DNA of 64,000 nt. Origin: Enterocloster aldenensis (GTDB taxonomy: Bacteria; Bacillota; Clostridia; Lachnospirales; Lachnospiraceae). The stretch is from assembly GCF_003434055.1 (NCBI RefSeq), contig NZ_QVEX01000011.1:1-64000 (forward strand). The letters run 5' to 3'. The translations under genes were made by a program, and so were the position numbers. A model generated the notes under the pieces. The model did not search any database. It had not been told where the DNA came from and was given only the letters and a program-made list of their open reading frames with translations. Shown in pieces: positions 34,720-43,403 of this stretch (position 1 is the stretch's first letter; every line of letters begins with the position of its first letter).

Positions 34720-35676
34720 ATGGCATATGAGATTGAAGACGATATCATGCCGTTGTTTTTAATCAACGGTTTCCTGGAAGCAGGTAAGACCCAGTTCCTG
34801 GATTTTACCATGCAGCAGGACTATTTTAAGGCTGACGGCAAGACCCTCCTGATTGTGTGTGAGGAAGGGGATACGGAATATGATGAGAAAAAGCTTAAGA
34901 AGAACCGGACGGCTGTGGTATATGTGGATTCATTTGACAAGCTGACGCCCCAGTATCTGAATGAACTGGAGGTGGTATACCGCCCGGAACGCGTCCTCAT
35001 GGAATGGAACGGCATGTGGAACCAGGATGAACTCAAGCTGCCGGACGACTGGACCATATACCAGCAGATAACCATCATAGACGGCTCCACCTTTGACCTT
35101 TACGTGCAGAACATGAAGCCCCTTTTAGGCGCCATGCTGCGCGGGTCTGAGCTTGTCATCATGAACCGGTGCGACGGCATCCCGGATGAGAAGCTGACAG
35201 CCTACCGCCGCACCATCCGGGCCATGAGCCGGGACAGCGAGATTGTGCTGGAAGATAAAGACGGGGAGATTGAACAGGCCACCCTGGAGGAGGACCTTCC
35301 CTATGACCTCAGCGCAAATGTGATTGAAATCAAACCAGAGGATTATGGCATCTGGTATATTGACTGTATGGACCAGCCGGAACGCTACAAGGACAAAGTG
35401 GTGGAATTTACCGCCATGGTGTTAAAGTCCCCTAAATTCCCCAAGGGGCAGTTCGTGCCCGGCCGTATGGCCATGACCTGCTGTGAAGCCGATATGACCT
35501 TCCTTGGCTTTATGTGCAAATGGGAAGGCGCAGAAGAGTACAAGACAAAGCAGTGGGTCAAGGTCCGTGCCAAAATCGGGATTGAGTACCAGAAGGATTA
35601 CCACGGCGAAGGACCTGTGCTGTATGCAGAGAACGTGGAGCGGGCAAAAGAGATAAAGGATGTTGTACAGTTTTAA
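34720..35676 (+). CDS. COG0523-like GTPase fused to a YcgQ (DUF1980)-like C-terminal region
   Basis: A 318-residue protein. N-terminal half: a G3E-like P-loop NGFLEAGKTQF (residues 15-25), a long GTPase core, and NRCD as the base-recognition motif; the CxCC metal motif of COG0523 is absent (ERVLMEWNG occupies the following strand). C-terminal third (from about 220): KVVEFTAMV then GRMAMTCCEADMTFLG, which resembles the TCCxAD segment at the end of YcgQ/TIGR03943 proteins known from zinc-regulated loci. The gene begins 10 bp after the CobW-type gene with GAGGA as ribosome site. Likely partners in zinc handling; mechanism inferred. Confidence 0.8.
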   Translation: MAYEIEDDIMPLFLINGFLEAGKTQFLDFTMQQDYFKADGKTLLIVCEEGDTEYDEKKLKKNRTAVVYVDSFDKLTPQYLNELEVVYRPERVLMEWNGMWNQDELKLPDDWTIYQQITIIDGSTFDLYVQNMKPLLGAMLRGSELVIMNRCDGIPDEKLTAYRRTIRAMSRDSEIVLEDKDGEIEQATLEEDLPYDLSANVIEIKPEDYGIWYIDCMDQPERYKDKVVEFTAMVLKSPKFPKGQFVPGRMAMTCCEADMTFLGFMCKWEGAEEYKTKQWVKVRAKIGIEYQKDYHGEGPVLYAENVERAKEIKDVVQF

Positions 35677-35699
35677 CCGGTATTGCTTAAGACAGGATG

Positions 35700-35726
35700 A
35701 AGGGGCATGGATTCCATGCCCCTTTG
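35700..35726. terminator. Terminator after the COG0523 pair
   Basis: An 11-bp stem AAGGGGCATGG / CCATGCCCCTT with a 3-base loop and a short T-tract, between the GTPase gene and the convergent Crp-type regulator. Confidence 0.75.
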
Positions 35727-35790
35727 GCGTACAGATATCAGGCACTGACCTTACTGCTATTTACCCAAGACCGTACGGATGCATCTGCCA

Positions 35791-36462
35791 TCAGGTTGTT
35801 TTGTGATGGGAGGATTCTGAACGCCGGATTAAGGCATCCCGGTCCAGGATAAGATAGCCATATCCGTGTTTCTCCAATATTCCTTGTGCACAGAGCTGGT
35901 TTAAGAGCCGGAACATATGGCGGTAGCTCATTCCCACGGAACAGGAGACATCGGACAGGATGTCACTGAACATGTTGTTGTGGGATGTCTGCAGGATATA
36001 AGCACAAAGCCGCTCCTCCCCGGAGTACAGGGAGGAGGACACAAAACTGGCTGAGCTTCGCAGCAGTTTAAGGGCCAGTTCATTTCCAACCTTGTTTAAA
36101 AATGCGGTGTTGGATTTAAGGGCCGCGCTATGGATGCTGAGGGATATGGTGATACATTCAAAATCCGTGATTGCGGCTATGGTGGTTGTGGCGGTCTTCA
36201 GTCCGGTCATAAGTTCCAGGTCACCAATGATGCCCTCGGATATATAATAGCAGAGGACCAGGTTCCTGCCATTGGGGGCAGTGGAGCATATTTTGGCTTT
36301 GCCGCACACAATGATGCCAAGCCAGGTAAGGGGCATCCCTTCCCGGAGAAGGATTTCCCCGGCCTTATAAGACACGGTGCAGCAGGATTCAGGATACATA
36401 TCCCCAAGGCCATATTCCAATAGCTTTTCCCTGTGTTTATCTGACATGGGCAGTTGTTTCAT
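35791..36462 (-). CDS. Crp/Fnr-family transcriptional regulator
   Basis: A 223-residue regulator with an N-terminal cyclic-nucleotide-like beta-roll (YKAGEILLREGMPLTWLGIIVCGKAKI, in residues 32-60; GDLELMTG) and a C-terminal winged helix (about 165-215; SDVSCSVGMSYRHMFRLLNQL). Cysteines at 24-25, 53, 58 and 72 do not form the Fnr spacing, so the ligand is unknown. Divergent from the YdcZ transporter gene with 123 bp between starts; an inverted repeat sits in this gap. AGAGGAG precedes the ATG. Confidence 0.88.
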   Translation of the reverse strand: MKQLPMSDKHREKLLEYGLGDMYPESCCTVSYKAGEILLREGMPLTWLGIIVCGKAKICSTAPNGRNLVLCYYISEGIIGDLELMTGLKTATTTIAAITDFECITISLSIHSAALKSNTAFLNKVGNELALKLLRSSASFVSSSLYSGEERLCAYILQTSHNNMFSDILSDVSCSVGMSYRHMFRLLNQLCAQGILEKHGYGYLILDRDALIRRSESSHHKTT

Positions 36463-36510
36463 CTCATCATCTCCTCTGTTTCCATTATAACAGGTAAAGT
36501 CCCAAAATAG

Positions 36511-36554
36511 TAGGACAAATGTCCTATGCCCTGTTGAGGGAATACCGTTATAAT
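36511..36554 (+). promoter_or_regulatory. Crp-type operator and promoter of the YdcZ gene
   Basis: Inverted repeat TAGGACA-AA-TGTCCTA (36511-36526) is centred about 42 bp before the start expected from the -10 box TATAAT (36549-36554). No -35 box resembling TTGACA is present at the right distance. This is the geometry of a class II activator site. On the other strand it overlaps the region of the regulator's own -35 box. Confidence 0.6.
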
Positions 36555-36585
36555 CAGTGTATGAATCAGGACTGGAGGTGGAAGG

Positions 36586-37473
36586 ATGTATGAAATGCTG
36601 GCCCTATTGACGGGTTTGATATTATCTGTCATGGTTTCGGTGAATGGGAACCTGTCGGGATCATTCGGCGTATTCCGGGCATCTGTCATCATACATGTGG
36701 TGGGTATCCTTTTTGCGTTCCTGCTGTGTACCGTGAGAAGGGAAAACAGGAAGCTGTCAGGACACGCGCCAGCCTGGATTTATCTGGGCGGTGTCATTGG
36801 CGCATTTACCACTGTGTTTAATAATCTGGCTTTTGGCCATATAAGCATGACCAGCATTGTGGCATTAGGGCTTTTGGGGCAGACCCTCATGTCCCTTGTG
36901 ATTGACTGGCTCGGGCTGTTTGGGATGAAGAGGTGTCCGTTCTGCAGATACAGCCTGGTGGGGCTGGCGTTTTCCCTGACAGGGATTTTTATCATGCTGG
37001 ATGCCACGGTTGGTCAGGCAGCCTGCGCTGTCTTACTGTCCCTGGGCGCAGGTGTCACGGTAGTCCTGTCAAGGACGGTCAATGCACGGCTGTCCGGAAA
37101 AGTGGGCGCGCTTCCGGGATCATTGGTCAATCATATGGCAGGTCTTCCGGTTACAGTGGTATTCTGCGTGCTGGCCGGGGAAACCATGCTGCCGGTATCC
37201 GGCAGCATGGTTTCCCATCCCTGGATATACACAGGCGGTATGATGGGCGTCATTGTGGTACTGCTGTGTAACCTTACGGTTCCCAGGCTTCCGGCCTTCC
37301 GGCTTACCATGCTCACATTCGTGGGTCAGATATTTACCGGCGTTATCCTGGATGTGGCGGCAGGAAAGGGCAGGCTGGACCCATCATTTGCAGGCGGATT
37401 GGTCATCGCGGCAGGAATTGCTGTCAATATGGGGCTGGAGAAAATCTCCGCTGCCAGGAAAAACATGAACTGA
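36586..37473 (+). CDS. YdcZ (DUF606)-type DMT-family transporter
   Basis: A 295-residue membrane protein with about ten hydrophobic helices arranged as two similar halves (ALLTGLILSVMVSVNG at the start; GGMMGVIVVLLCNLTVPRL in the second half), as in fused YdcZ proteins of the drug/metabolite superfamily. Transported compound unknown. GGAGGTGGAAGG precedes the ATG. The divergent Crp/Fnr-type regulator and the dyad upstream suggest dedicated control. A terminator follows 15 bp after the stop. Confidence 0.87.
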   Translation: MYEMLALLTGLILSVMVSVNGNLSGSFGVFRASVIIHVVGILFAFLLCTVRRENRKLSGHAPAWIYLGGVIGAFTTVFNNLAFGHISMTSIVALGLLGQTLMSLVIDWLGLFGMKRCPFCRYSLVGLAFSLTGIFIMLDATVGQAACAVLLSLGAGVTVVLSRTVNARLSGKVGALPGSLVNHMAGLPVTVVFCVLAGETMLPVSGSMVSHPWIYTGGMMGVIVVLLCNLTVPRLPAFRLTMLTFVGQIFTGVILDVAAGKGRLDPSFAGGLVIAAGIAVNMGLEKISAARKNMN

Positions 37474-37487
37474 ATACCTGGATATGG

Positions 37488-37527
37488 AACAGGCGTACGC
37501 GGGCATCATTGGCGTATGCCTGTTTTT
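37488..37527 (+). terminator. Terminator after the YdcZ gene
   Basis: A 13-bp stem with one G-T pair (AACAGGCGTACGC / GCGTATGCCTGTT), 11-base loop and a T5 tail. It also separates the convergent iclR gene. Confidence 0.9.
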
Positions 37528-37558
37528 GTGCGGAAAAAAGAAATGATTTAAATCCTTA

Positions 37559-38356
37559 TCATTGGAATTTATGTAAGGTGGTGTTGGGGTAGGAGATTTT
37601 ATTTGTGATGCGTTCCCCTGCCCGCTGTAACTCCGCAACCATCCGGTTCAGGTTTGACCGGAGCATTTCAGTGGAGCCTACCAGGCTGATGGTTGCCCGG
37701 AGCGTTCCCCTCAAATCAAAAATCGGCACCGCAATACTTCCAATGCCCACACTTAATTCACTTAACTCAACCGCATATCCCTGGCGGGTGATTTCTTTGA
37801 TGCAGTTCCAAAGCTCTTCTTTTTTGGTAATGGTGTACTGGGTTAAAGCTTGTAAATCACTGTTTTCAATTAACTTCTTCTGCTCTTTGGGGGACATGTG
37901 TGCAATCAAAAGCTTGCCAGATGCAGAGGCGTGCAGAGGAAGGTTGGTGGCGGAGTTGGGCACATAGGCATAGGGACTCTGGGGAGGGACCACTGTCTCC
38001 AGGGTATAGATGTCGCTGTAGAAACTAATCTGCAGGCAGGTGGTTGCCTTGAATTTTTTGGCAATGTTCAGCATCTCCGCATAGGATGCATCACGGATGC
38101 TTTTAAGCTGAAACTCATAAAGCTGTGTGGACTTTGTATAGAACTGATATCCCAATGAATAAGTCCCGCGTTCCACGTCTTTTGCCAGATATCCGTTTAA
38201 CACCAAGGTCTGGGCCAGTCCCCTGGCTGTGTTGATATTCAGCCCCAGCAGCTCCGTGATTTCTTTTAGCGTTATCCTGGAATTGGAATTGGCAACACAA
38301 TTAATGATATCAAGTGCCCTCTGCACTGATTGGATTTTTTTAATATCCCCGTCCAT
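37559..38356 (-). CDS. IclR-family transcriptional regulator
   Basis: A 265-residue IclR regulator: winged helix at about 10-70 (IQSVQRALDIINCVA, TLKEITELLGLNINTARGLAQTL) and an effector domain to the end (LPLHASASGKLLIAHMSP near 150, AVELSELSVGIGSIAVPIFD near 205). The ATG has GAAGGGGG upstream; the frame extends 35 codons but into the AT-rich promoter region. It is divergent from the nucleoside-type importer and hydrolase operon and is the likely local repressor; the inducer may be a nucleoside or breakdown product. Confidence 0.92.
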   Translation of the reverse strand: MDGDIKKIQSVQRALDIINCVANSNSRITLKEITELLGLNINTARGLAQTLVLNGYLAKDVERGTYSLGYQFYTKSTQLYEFQLKSIRDASYAEMLNIAKKFKATTCLQISFYSDIYTLETVVPPQSPYAYVPNSATNLPLHASASGKLLIAHMSPKEQKKLIENSDLQALTQYTITKKEELWNCIKEITRQGYAVELSELSVGIGSIAVPIFDLRGTLRATISLVGSTEMLRSNLNRMVAELQRAGERITNKISYPNTTLHKFQ

Positions 38357-38441
38357 TCTTAGAACCCCCTTCGTATGATATGCACAAAACATATTCTGAT
38401 ATTTTGAGTAAAATGTAAGAAAAAAAGCATTATCACGATAA

Positions 38442-38497
38442 TATCGTTTATATCGTTGCATTATCGTTTATATATGCTATTATAATTAATAATCGTT
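38442..38497. promoter_or_regulatory. Phased ATCGTT repeats, putative IclR operator region
   Basis: TATCGTTTATAT occurs at 38442-38453 and again at 38462-38473, exactly 20 bp (two helical turns) apart; further ATCGTT hexamers lie at 38452 and 38492. A possible promoter for the plus-strand operon (TTGCAT 38456-38461, TATTAT 38478-38483 or TATAAT 38481-38486) is interleaved. ATTATC-AC-GATAAT (38429-38442 region) adds a dyad. Confidence 0.5.
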
Positions 38498-38624
38498 GAT
38501 ATTTCAATATAAAACGGTGGAAAATATAAAATTAGAAGGGAGGACATATTTGGGAGGACGGATTCAGGGAAAAAGAGAAGGAAATGAAACACTTGTTTAT
38601 ATGACGTATTAAGGTGAATTTTGT

Positions 38625-39818
38625 ATGAAAGGGATGGGTATTAGAATGAAGAGAAAAATGTATGCAAGAATATTGGCAGGTATAATGGCGCTTTTACTGT
38701 TAACCGGGTGCCAGGACACGTCGGGAACAAAAGCAGACAGCACGGCTGCCGGTTCCCCGTCGCCGGCAGCAGATACCTCGGCTGCCGGGGATAAGACAGA
38801 AGAAAAGGGACTTAAGGTTGCCCTTCTGATTAACGGTGTTTTAGGCGACCAGTCATATTATGATTCAGCGGCCGCCGGAATGGAAGCAATTAAGGAAAAT
38901 TACGGGTGTGAGACAAAGATTGTTGAGATGGGAAGCGATGCGACAAAATACGAACCAACCATCACTGAATATTCTGAGTCCGGGGACTGGGACGTCATCA
39001 TACTCTGTACCAACACATTAAAGGAAATCCTCCAGGAAATCGCACAGGATTATCCGGACCAGAAATACATATTATTTGGGGCAAGGGCTGATTATGAGAA
39101 CTTCAATATGTCCAATGTGTATACCGTTGATTATCTTGCCAACGAAGGCGCCTATCTGGCCGGCGTAGTGGCAGCCGGACTGACAACCTCGGATGTAGAG
39201 GGGATGAATGAAGAAAAGGTAATCGGGTTTGTTGGGGGCCAGGATGTGACGGTAATCAATGATTTCCTGATTGGATTCATAGAGGGTGCAAAGTCCGTGG
39301 ACAGTGACATCAAGGTCATAACCTCCTATGTAGGTGATTATGTTAATACCGGTAAGGGAAAAGAGCTTGCCCTGACACAGATACAGCAGGGCGCGGATGT
39401 TATCTTCCAGTGCGCCGGCGGCGCGGGGACCGGTGTGTTTGAAGCTGCTTCCGAGAAAGGGGTGCTTGCAATCGGCTGTGACGCGGACCAATATGAGGTG
39501 CTTAAGTCAATGGATGATCCGCTGGCGGATGTGATTGTGACTTCTGTCATGAAGCGCGTGGGGATATCCATTGAGCGTGCGGTTGGGATGGCGATTGACG
39601 GAACCCTTCCTTATGGTTCTTTTGAACTGGTAGGGGTAAAGGAAAATGTAACCGGGATAGCGGTGAATGATAATTATAAAGCCATTGTGCCGGATGCCAT
39701 TGTGACCAGCGAGGAACAGGCTGAAAAGGCCATTGTGGATGGGACCATAAAGGTGTCAACCGCATTGGGAATGACGACGGAGGAAGTAAGCGGGATCCGT
39801 AATTCCGTAAAGCCGTGA
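38625..39818 (+). CDS. BMP-family nucleoside-type binding lipoprotein
   Basis: Basic membrane protein (PnrA/Med-like) family, 397 aa: lipoprotein signal with lipobox LLTGC at about residues 25-29, a Thr/Ser/Ala linker, then the two-lobed periplasmic-binding fold (LKVALLINGVLGDQSYYDSA, GGQDVTVINDFLIGF, QCAGGAGTGVFEAA). Relatives bind purine nucleosides or other nucleosides for ABC uptake. Either ATG 38625 (AAGGTGA upstream) or 38646 may be used; both preserve the signal. First gene of the IclR-linked operon, followed 42 bp later by the ATPase. Confidence 0.9.
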   Translation: MKGMGIRMKRKMYARILAGIMALLLLTGCQDTSGTKADSTAAGSPSPAADTSAAGDKTEEKGLKVALLINGVLGDQSYYDSAAAGMEAIKENYGCETKIVEMGSDATKYEPTITEYSESGDWDVIILCTNTLKEILQEIAQDYPDQKYILFGARADYENFNMSNVYTVDYLANEGAYLAGVVAAGLTTSDVEGMNEEKVIGFVGGQDVTVINDFLIGFIEGAKSVDSDIKVITSYVGDYVNTGKGKELALTQIQQGADVIFQCAGGAGTGVFEAASEKGVLAIGCDADQYEVLKSMDDPLADVIVTSVMKRVGISIERAVGMAIDGTLPYGSFELVGVKENVTGIAVNDNYKAIVPDAIVTSEEQAEKAIVDGTIKVSTALGMTTEEVSGIRNSVKP

Positions 39819-39860
39819 TTGCTGTAAGACATGAACCATTTTTCAGGAGAAGGTAGAAAC

Positions 39861-41393
39861 GTGGATAATACGAATATTTTGGAAATGAGGAATATCACAA
39901 AGGTTTACCCTACCGGACTTGTGGCCAACAATCATGTGGATTTCTCCCTCAGAAAGGGGGAAATCCATGCGCTGGCAGGGGAAAACGGCGCGGGTAAGAC
40001 CACCCTGATGAAGGTGCTGTTCGGTTTGGAAAAACCGGACGAAGGGGAAATCATCCTTAACGGCTCCCCCGTATCCATCCATAATCCCATTGATGCCATC
40101 CACAAGGGAATCGGTATGGTGCACCAGCATTTTATGCTGATTCCGTCCCTGACCGTGGCAGAAAACATCGTGCTGGGGGATGAGCCGGGTAAATACGGCG
40201 TGCTGGATAACCGCAGGGCCATGGAGATGGCAAGGACAATCGGACAAAAATACAACATGGACGTGAACCCGGCAGACGTGGTGGCTGATCTGCCGGTGGG
40301 CATCCGCCAGAAAGTAGAGATTTTAAAAGCCCTGCATAAAGGGGCGGACATACTGATTCTGGATGAACCCACGGCCGTCCTTACCCCTCAGGAGACAAAG
40401 GAATTATTTGCAGAACTGAAGGGGCTGAGGGACAATGGGCATACAATCGTATTCATATCCCACAAACTGAATGAAGTCAAGGAACTGTGCGACCGCATTA
40501 CCATATTAAGGGATGGGAAGGACGTAGGTGTCTATGATGTAAAGGATGTTTCCGAACAAAAGATTTCCAGCCTTATGGTGGGCAGGAATCTGGAGGTGAA
40601 CACACAAAAGGATCCGGTTGAACCCGGCAGGGTGGTCCTGGATGTGAGGAATCTGAATAAGGAAAATGAATCAGGAAAACAGGTTTTACACAATATCAAT
40701 TTTCAGATCATGGCAGGCGAGATTGTTGGGATTGCTGCCGTGGAAGGCAATGGGCAGAAGGAACTGTCCGAGACAGCCGCAGGGCTGGAAGGCTTTTCAG
40801 AAGGTGATATCACTGTTTCGGGAACCTCGATTAAAAATAAGTCAATAAAGGAAATCCGCCTCATGGGGGTCGCCCATGTGCCGGAAGACAGGGTGGCTGT
40901 GGGGCTGGTGGGGGATGCCAGTGTCAGTGATAACCTTATCACATATGTTTATGACAAAAAAGAATTTTCCTCCCACGGTCTGTTAGACCGGAAGAAAATT
41001 GCAGGTTATGCCAAAGCGTTACGGGAAAAGTTCCTGGTAAAATCCAAGGACGGGACAGAGGCGGTCCGTATGCTCAGCGGAGGAAATATGCAGAAAGTAG
41101 TGGTGGCAAGGGAGTTTTCCACCAATCCCCAGCTTATCATACTGAACCAGCCCACCAGGGGCATTGACGTGGGCGCTACCGAGTTTGTGCGGCAGAAGGT
41201 TTTAGAACTTAGAAGCAGGGGAAGCGCCGTGCTGCTGGTATCGGCGGATTTAAATGAACTGTTCGAACTCAGCGACCGCCTGATGGTCATGTTTGACGGC
41301 AGGATTACGGCAGATATAAAAGACGTGGGCCGGATAACGGAAAATGAACTGGGCGAGTATATGCTCGGCCTGAAGAAACAGGAGGGAATGTAA
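39861..41393 (+). CDS. Sugar/nucleoside ABC transporter ATP-binding protein (double NBD)
   Basis: A 510-residue tandem ATPase of the RbsA/NupO type. The first domain is canonical (Walker A GENGAGKTT, Walker B LILDEPTAVL); the second has a degenerate P-loop (EGNGQKEL) but intact signature LSGGNMQK, usual in this group. A GTG start at 39861 has AGGAGAAGG at proper distance; an ATG ten codons upstream overlaps that site. The stop overlaps the first permease (TAATG), and with the BMP protein and two permeases it makes a complete nucleoside-type importer. Confidence 0.92.
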   Translation: MDNTNILEMRNITKVYPTGLVANNHVDFSLRKGEIHALAGENGAGKTTLMKVLFGLEKPDEGEIILNGSPVSIHNPIDAIHKGIGMVHQHFMLIPSLTVAENIVLGDEPGKYGVLDNRRAMEMARTIGQKYNMDVNPADVVADLPVGIRQKVEILKALHKGADILILDEPTAVLTPQETKELFAELKGLRDNGHTIVFISHKLNEVKELCDRITILRDGKDVGVYDVKDVSEQKISSLMVGRNLEVNTQKDPVEPGRVVLDVRNLNKENESGKQVLHNINFQIMAGEIVGIAAVEGNGQKELSETAAGLEGFSEGDITVSGTSIKNKSIKEIRLMGVAHVPEDRVAVGLVGDASVSDNLITYVYDKKEFSSHGLLDRKKIAGYAKALREKFLVKSKDGTEAVRMLSGGNMQKVVVAREFSTNPQLIILNQPTRGIDVGATEFVRQKVLELRSRGSAVLLVSADLNELFELSDRLMVMFDGRITADIKDVGRITENELGEYMLGLKKQEGM

Positions 41394-42454
41394 TGGAGAT
41401 TAAAAAGATTGAAAAAACATTTGACGGTCTGCGTCTGCTGGTTGCCATTGCCATCTCCATCCTTTTCATGCTGCTTGTGATTACGGCTGTAAGCGGCAGT
41501 CCCATGGCTTCCCTGGGAACTTTCCTGCTGGGACCCTTCCAGAGCGTGTCCAGAATTGGCAATATCATTGAATTGGCCATTCCTCTTACCTTTACTGGAC
41601 TGGCAATCTGCATCATGTTTGAGGCGAACCAGATAAACTGTGCGGTAGAGGGAAGCTTCTTTATGGGCGCCGTGATTGCAACGGCTGTTTCCGTGTTCCT
41701 CCCGCTGCCTTTTGGCATCCACCAGATTGTCATATTCCTGGCCAGCGGGGTAATCGGCGGCCTCATATGTCTGGTTCCGGCAGTGCTGAAGGTGAAATTC
41801 CAGGCAAATGAACTGGTATCCTCCCTGATGTTAAACTATATCGTACTGTATTCAGGACTGTTTATTGTGAACCGGTTCCTGGTGGATTCCCAGGCAGGAT
41901 ACTTTGCATCCTATTCAATCAGCAGATCCTCCAAGCTGCCTCCCATTGTGCCGCATACAAGAATCCATTTCGGTATTGTGGTTGCAGTCCTCTGCGTCAT
42001 ATCCGTTTATCTTATCATGTACCGGACCAGGCTGGGGTATGCCATACGGATGGCGGGTAAGAATGAGAACTTTGCCAGATACACGGGAATCAGCGTCCTG
42101 ACCGTTATCTTTGCATCCCAGGCCATCGGCGGATTTATCGGGGGCATGGCGGGAAGCATTGAAATCCTTGGCATGTATCGGAGATTCCAGTACACGGCAT
42201 CGCCGCAATATGGTTTTGACGGCATCATCATAGCAACCCTGGCAGATTACAAGCCCCAGATGATCCCGGTGGCCGCCCTGTTTCTGGCGTATATAAGGAT
42301 TGGGTCGGATATCCTGTCCAGGACAACGGATGTACCGGTGGAGATTGTCAGCGTGGTACAGGCAATTGCTGTCTTATTCGTGGCATCCAAATTGTTCCTG
42401 AACAAATACAAACAGTGGGCCATTGTTAAAGCAGCAGGGATAAAGGAGGCATAG
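41393..42454 (+). CDS. Nucleoside-type ABC transporter permease 1
   Basis: BPD_transp_2 family membrane subunit, 353 aa, with about nine helices; it has the coupling region VKFQANELVSSLMLNYI (about 125-142) and RMAGKNENFARYTGIS (about 218-233), close to NupP/YufP. Overlaps the ATPase stop by one base. Confidence 0.92.
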   Translation: MEIKKIEKTFDGLRLLVAIAISILFMLLVITAVSGSPMASLGTFLLGPFQSVSRIGNIIELAIPLTFTGLAICIMFEANQINCAVEGSFFMGAVIATAVSVFLPLPFGIHQIVIFLASGVIGGLICLVPAVLKVKFQANELVSSLMLNYIVLYSGLFIVNRFLVDSQAGYFASYSISRSSKLPPIVPHTRIHFGIVVAVLCVISVYLIMYRTRLGYAIRMAGKNENFARYTGISVLTVIFASQAIGGFIGGMAGSIEILGMYRRFQYTASPQYGFDGIIIATLADYKPQMIPVAALFLAYIRIGSDILSRTTDVPVEIVSVVQAIAVLFVASKLFLNKYKQWAIVKAAGIKEA

Positions 42455-42456
42455 GT

Positions 42457-43386
42457 ATGGAAGCAGTAATCCGTGGAGTTTTTTCAGCTGCATTTTTATA
42501 TTCCGCACTGCGGGTGACAACGCCTATCCTGTTTGCGGCCCTTGGAGGAGCGGTGGCGAAAAAAGCAGGGGTAACCAATATCGGACTTGAGGGCACCATG
42601 CTTGCCAGCGCCCTTGCGGGTGTGGTGGGAAGCGCCTATACCCAGAGCCTGTTCATAGGCGCTTTGTGCGGCGTTGCAACAGGACTTTTGATTTCAGGCC
42701 TGCTGGCGTATTTTGCCATTAAGCTGAAAGCAGAAATATTCCTTACCGGGCTGATGATGAATATGATTGCCTCCGGTGCAACTGTGTTCATCATGTATAT
42801 GCTCACAAAAGATAAAGGCACGACCACCAAACTCAAAAGCCTGGTTTTCCCCCAGGTCCAGCTTCCGGTAATCAAGGACATCCCCTTTGTGGGTGAAGTG
42901 GTATCCAACCATAACATCCTGACCTATCTGGCATTCCTGTCAGTTGCCCTGGTGTGGTTTTTCATAAACAGGACCAAGCTGGGAATCCGGATACGGGCAG
43001 TGGGAGAGAATCCAAAGGCGGCAGAGAGCGTTGGCATAAACATCATCAGGACCCAGGTAACGGCGCTGCTCATATGCGGATTCCTGGCATCCCTGGGCGG
43101 TATGTATCTTTCCATGGGATATGTGTCCTGGTTTTCCAGGGATATGACGGCCGGACGGGGATTCACAGCCGTTGCGGCCCAATATCTGGGCAGGGCCAAT
43201 GCCGGCGGGACGCTGATGGCTTCCATGGTGTTCGGCACAGCGGACGCGCTGGCCAATGTGCTCCAAAGCCTGCGGGTCCCGGCTGAATTCGTCCAGATGA
43301 TACCCTATGCAGCTACCCTGCTGGGGCTGGTTTTCTACTCCGTGAATGCAAAAAGGACAAGGCGGCTTAAAAAGCTGGCAAAATAA
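42457..43386 (+). CDS. Nucleoside-type ABC transporter permease 2
   Basis: Second BPD_transp_2 permease, 309 aa, NupQ/YufQ-like: GAVAKKAGVTNIGLEGTMLA at about 30-50 and RAVGENPKAAESVGINI at about 178-194 mark the family; about eight helices. It begins 2 bp after the first permease with AAAGGAGG upstream and completes the heterodimeric channel. Confidence 0.92.
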   Translation: MEAVIRGVFSAAFLYSALRVTTPILFAALGGAVAKKAGVTNIGLEGTMLASALAGVVGSAYTQSLFIGALCGVATGLLISGLLAYFAIKLKAEIFLTGLMMNMIASGATVFIMYMLTKDKGTTTKLKSLVFPQVQLPVIKDIPFVGEVVSNHNILTYLAFLSVALVWFFINRTKLGIRIRAVGENPKAAESVGINIIRTQVTALLICGFLASLGGMYLSMGYVSWFSRDMTAGRGFTAVAAQYLGRANAGGTLMASMVFGTADALANVLQSLRVPAEFVQMIPYAATLLGLVFYSVNAKRTRRLKKLAK

Positions 43387-43403
43387 CAGAAAGGATAAAT
43401 GGA

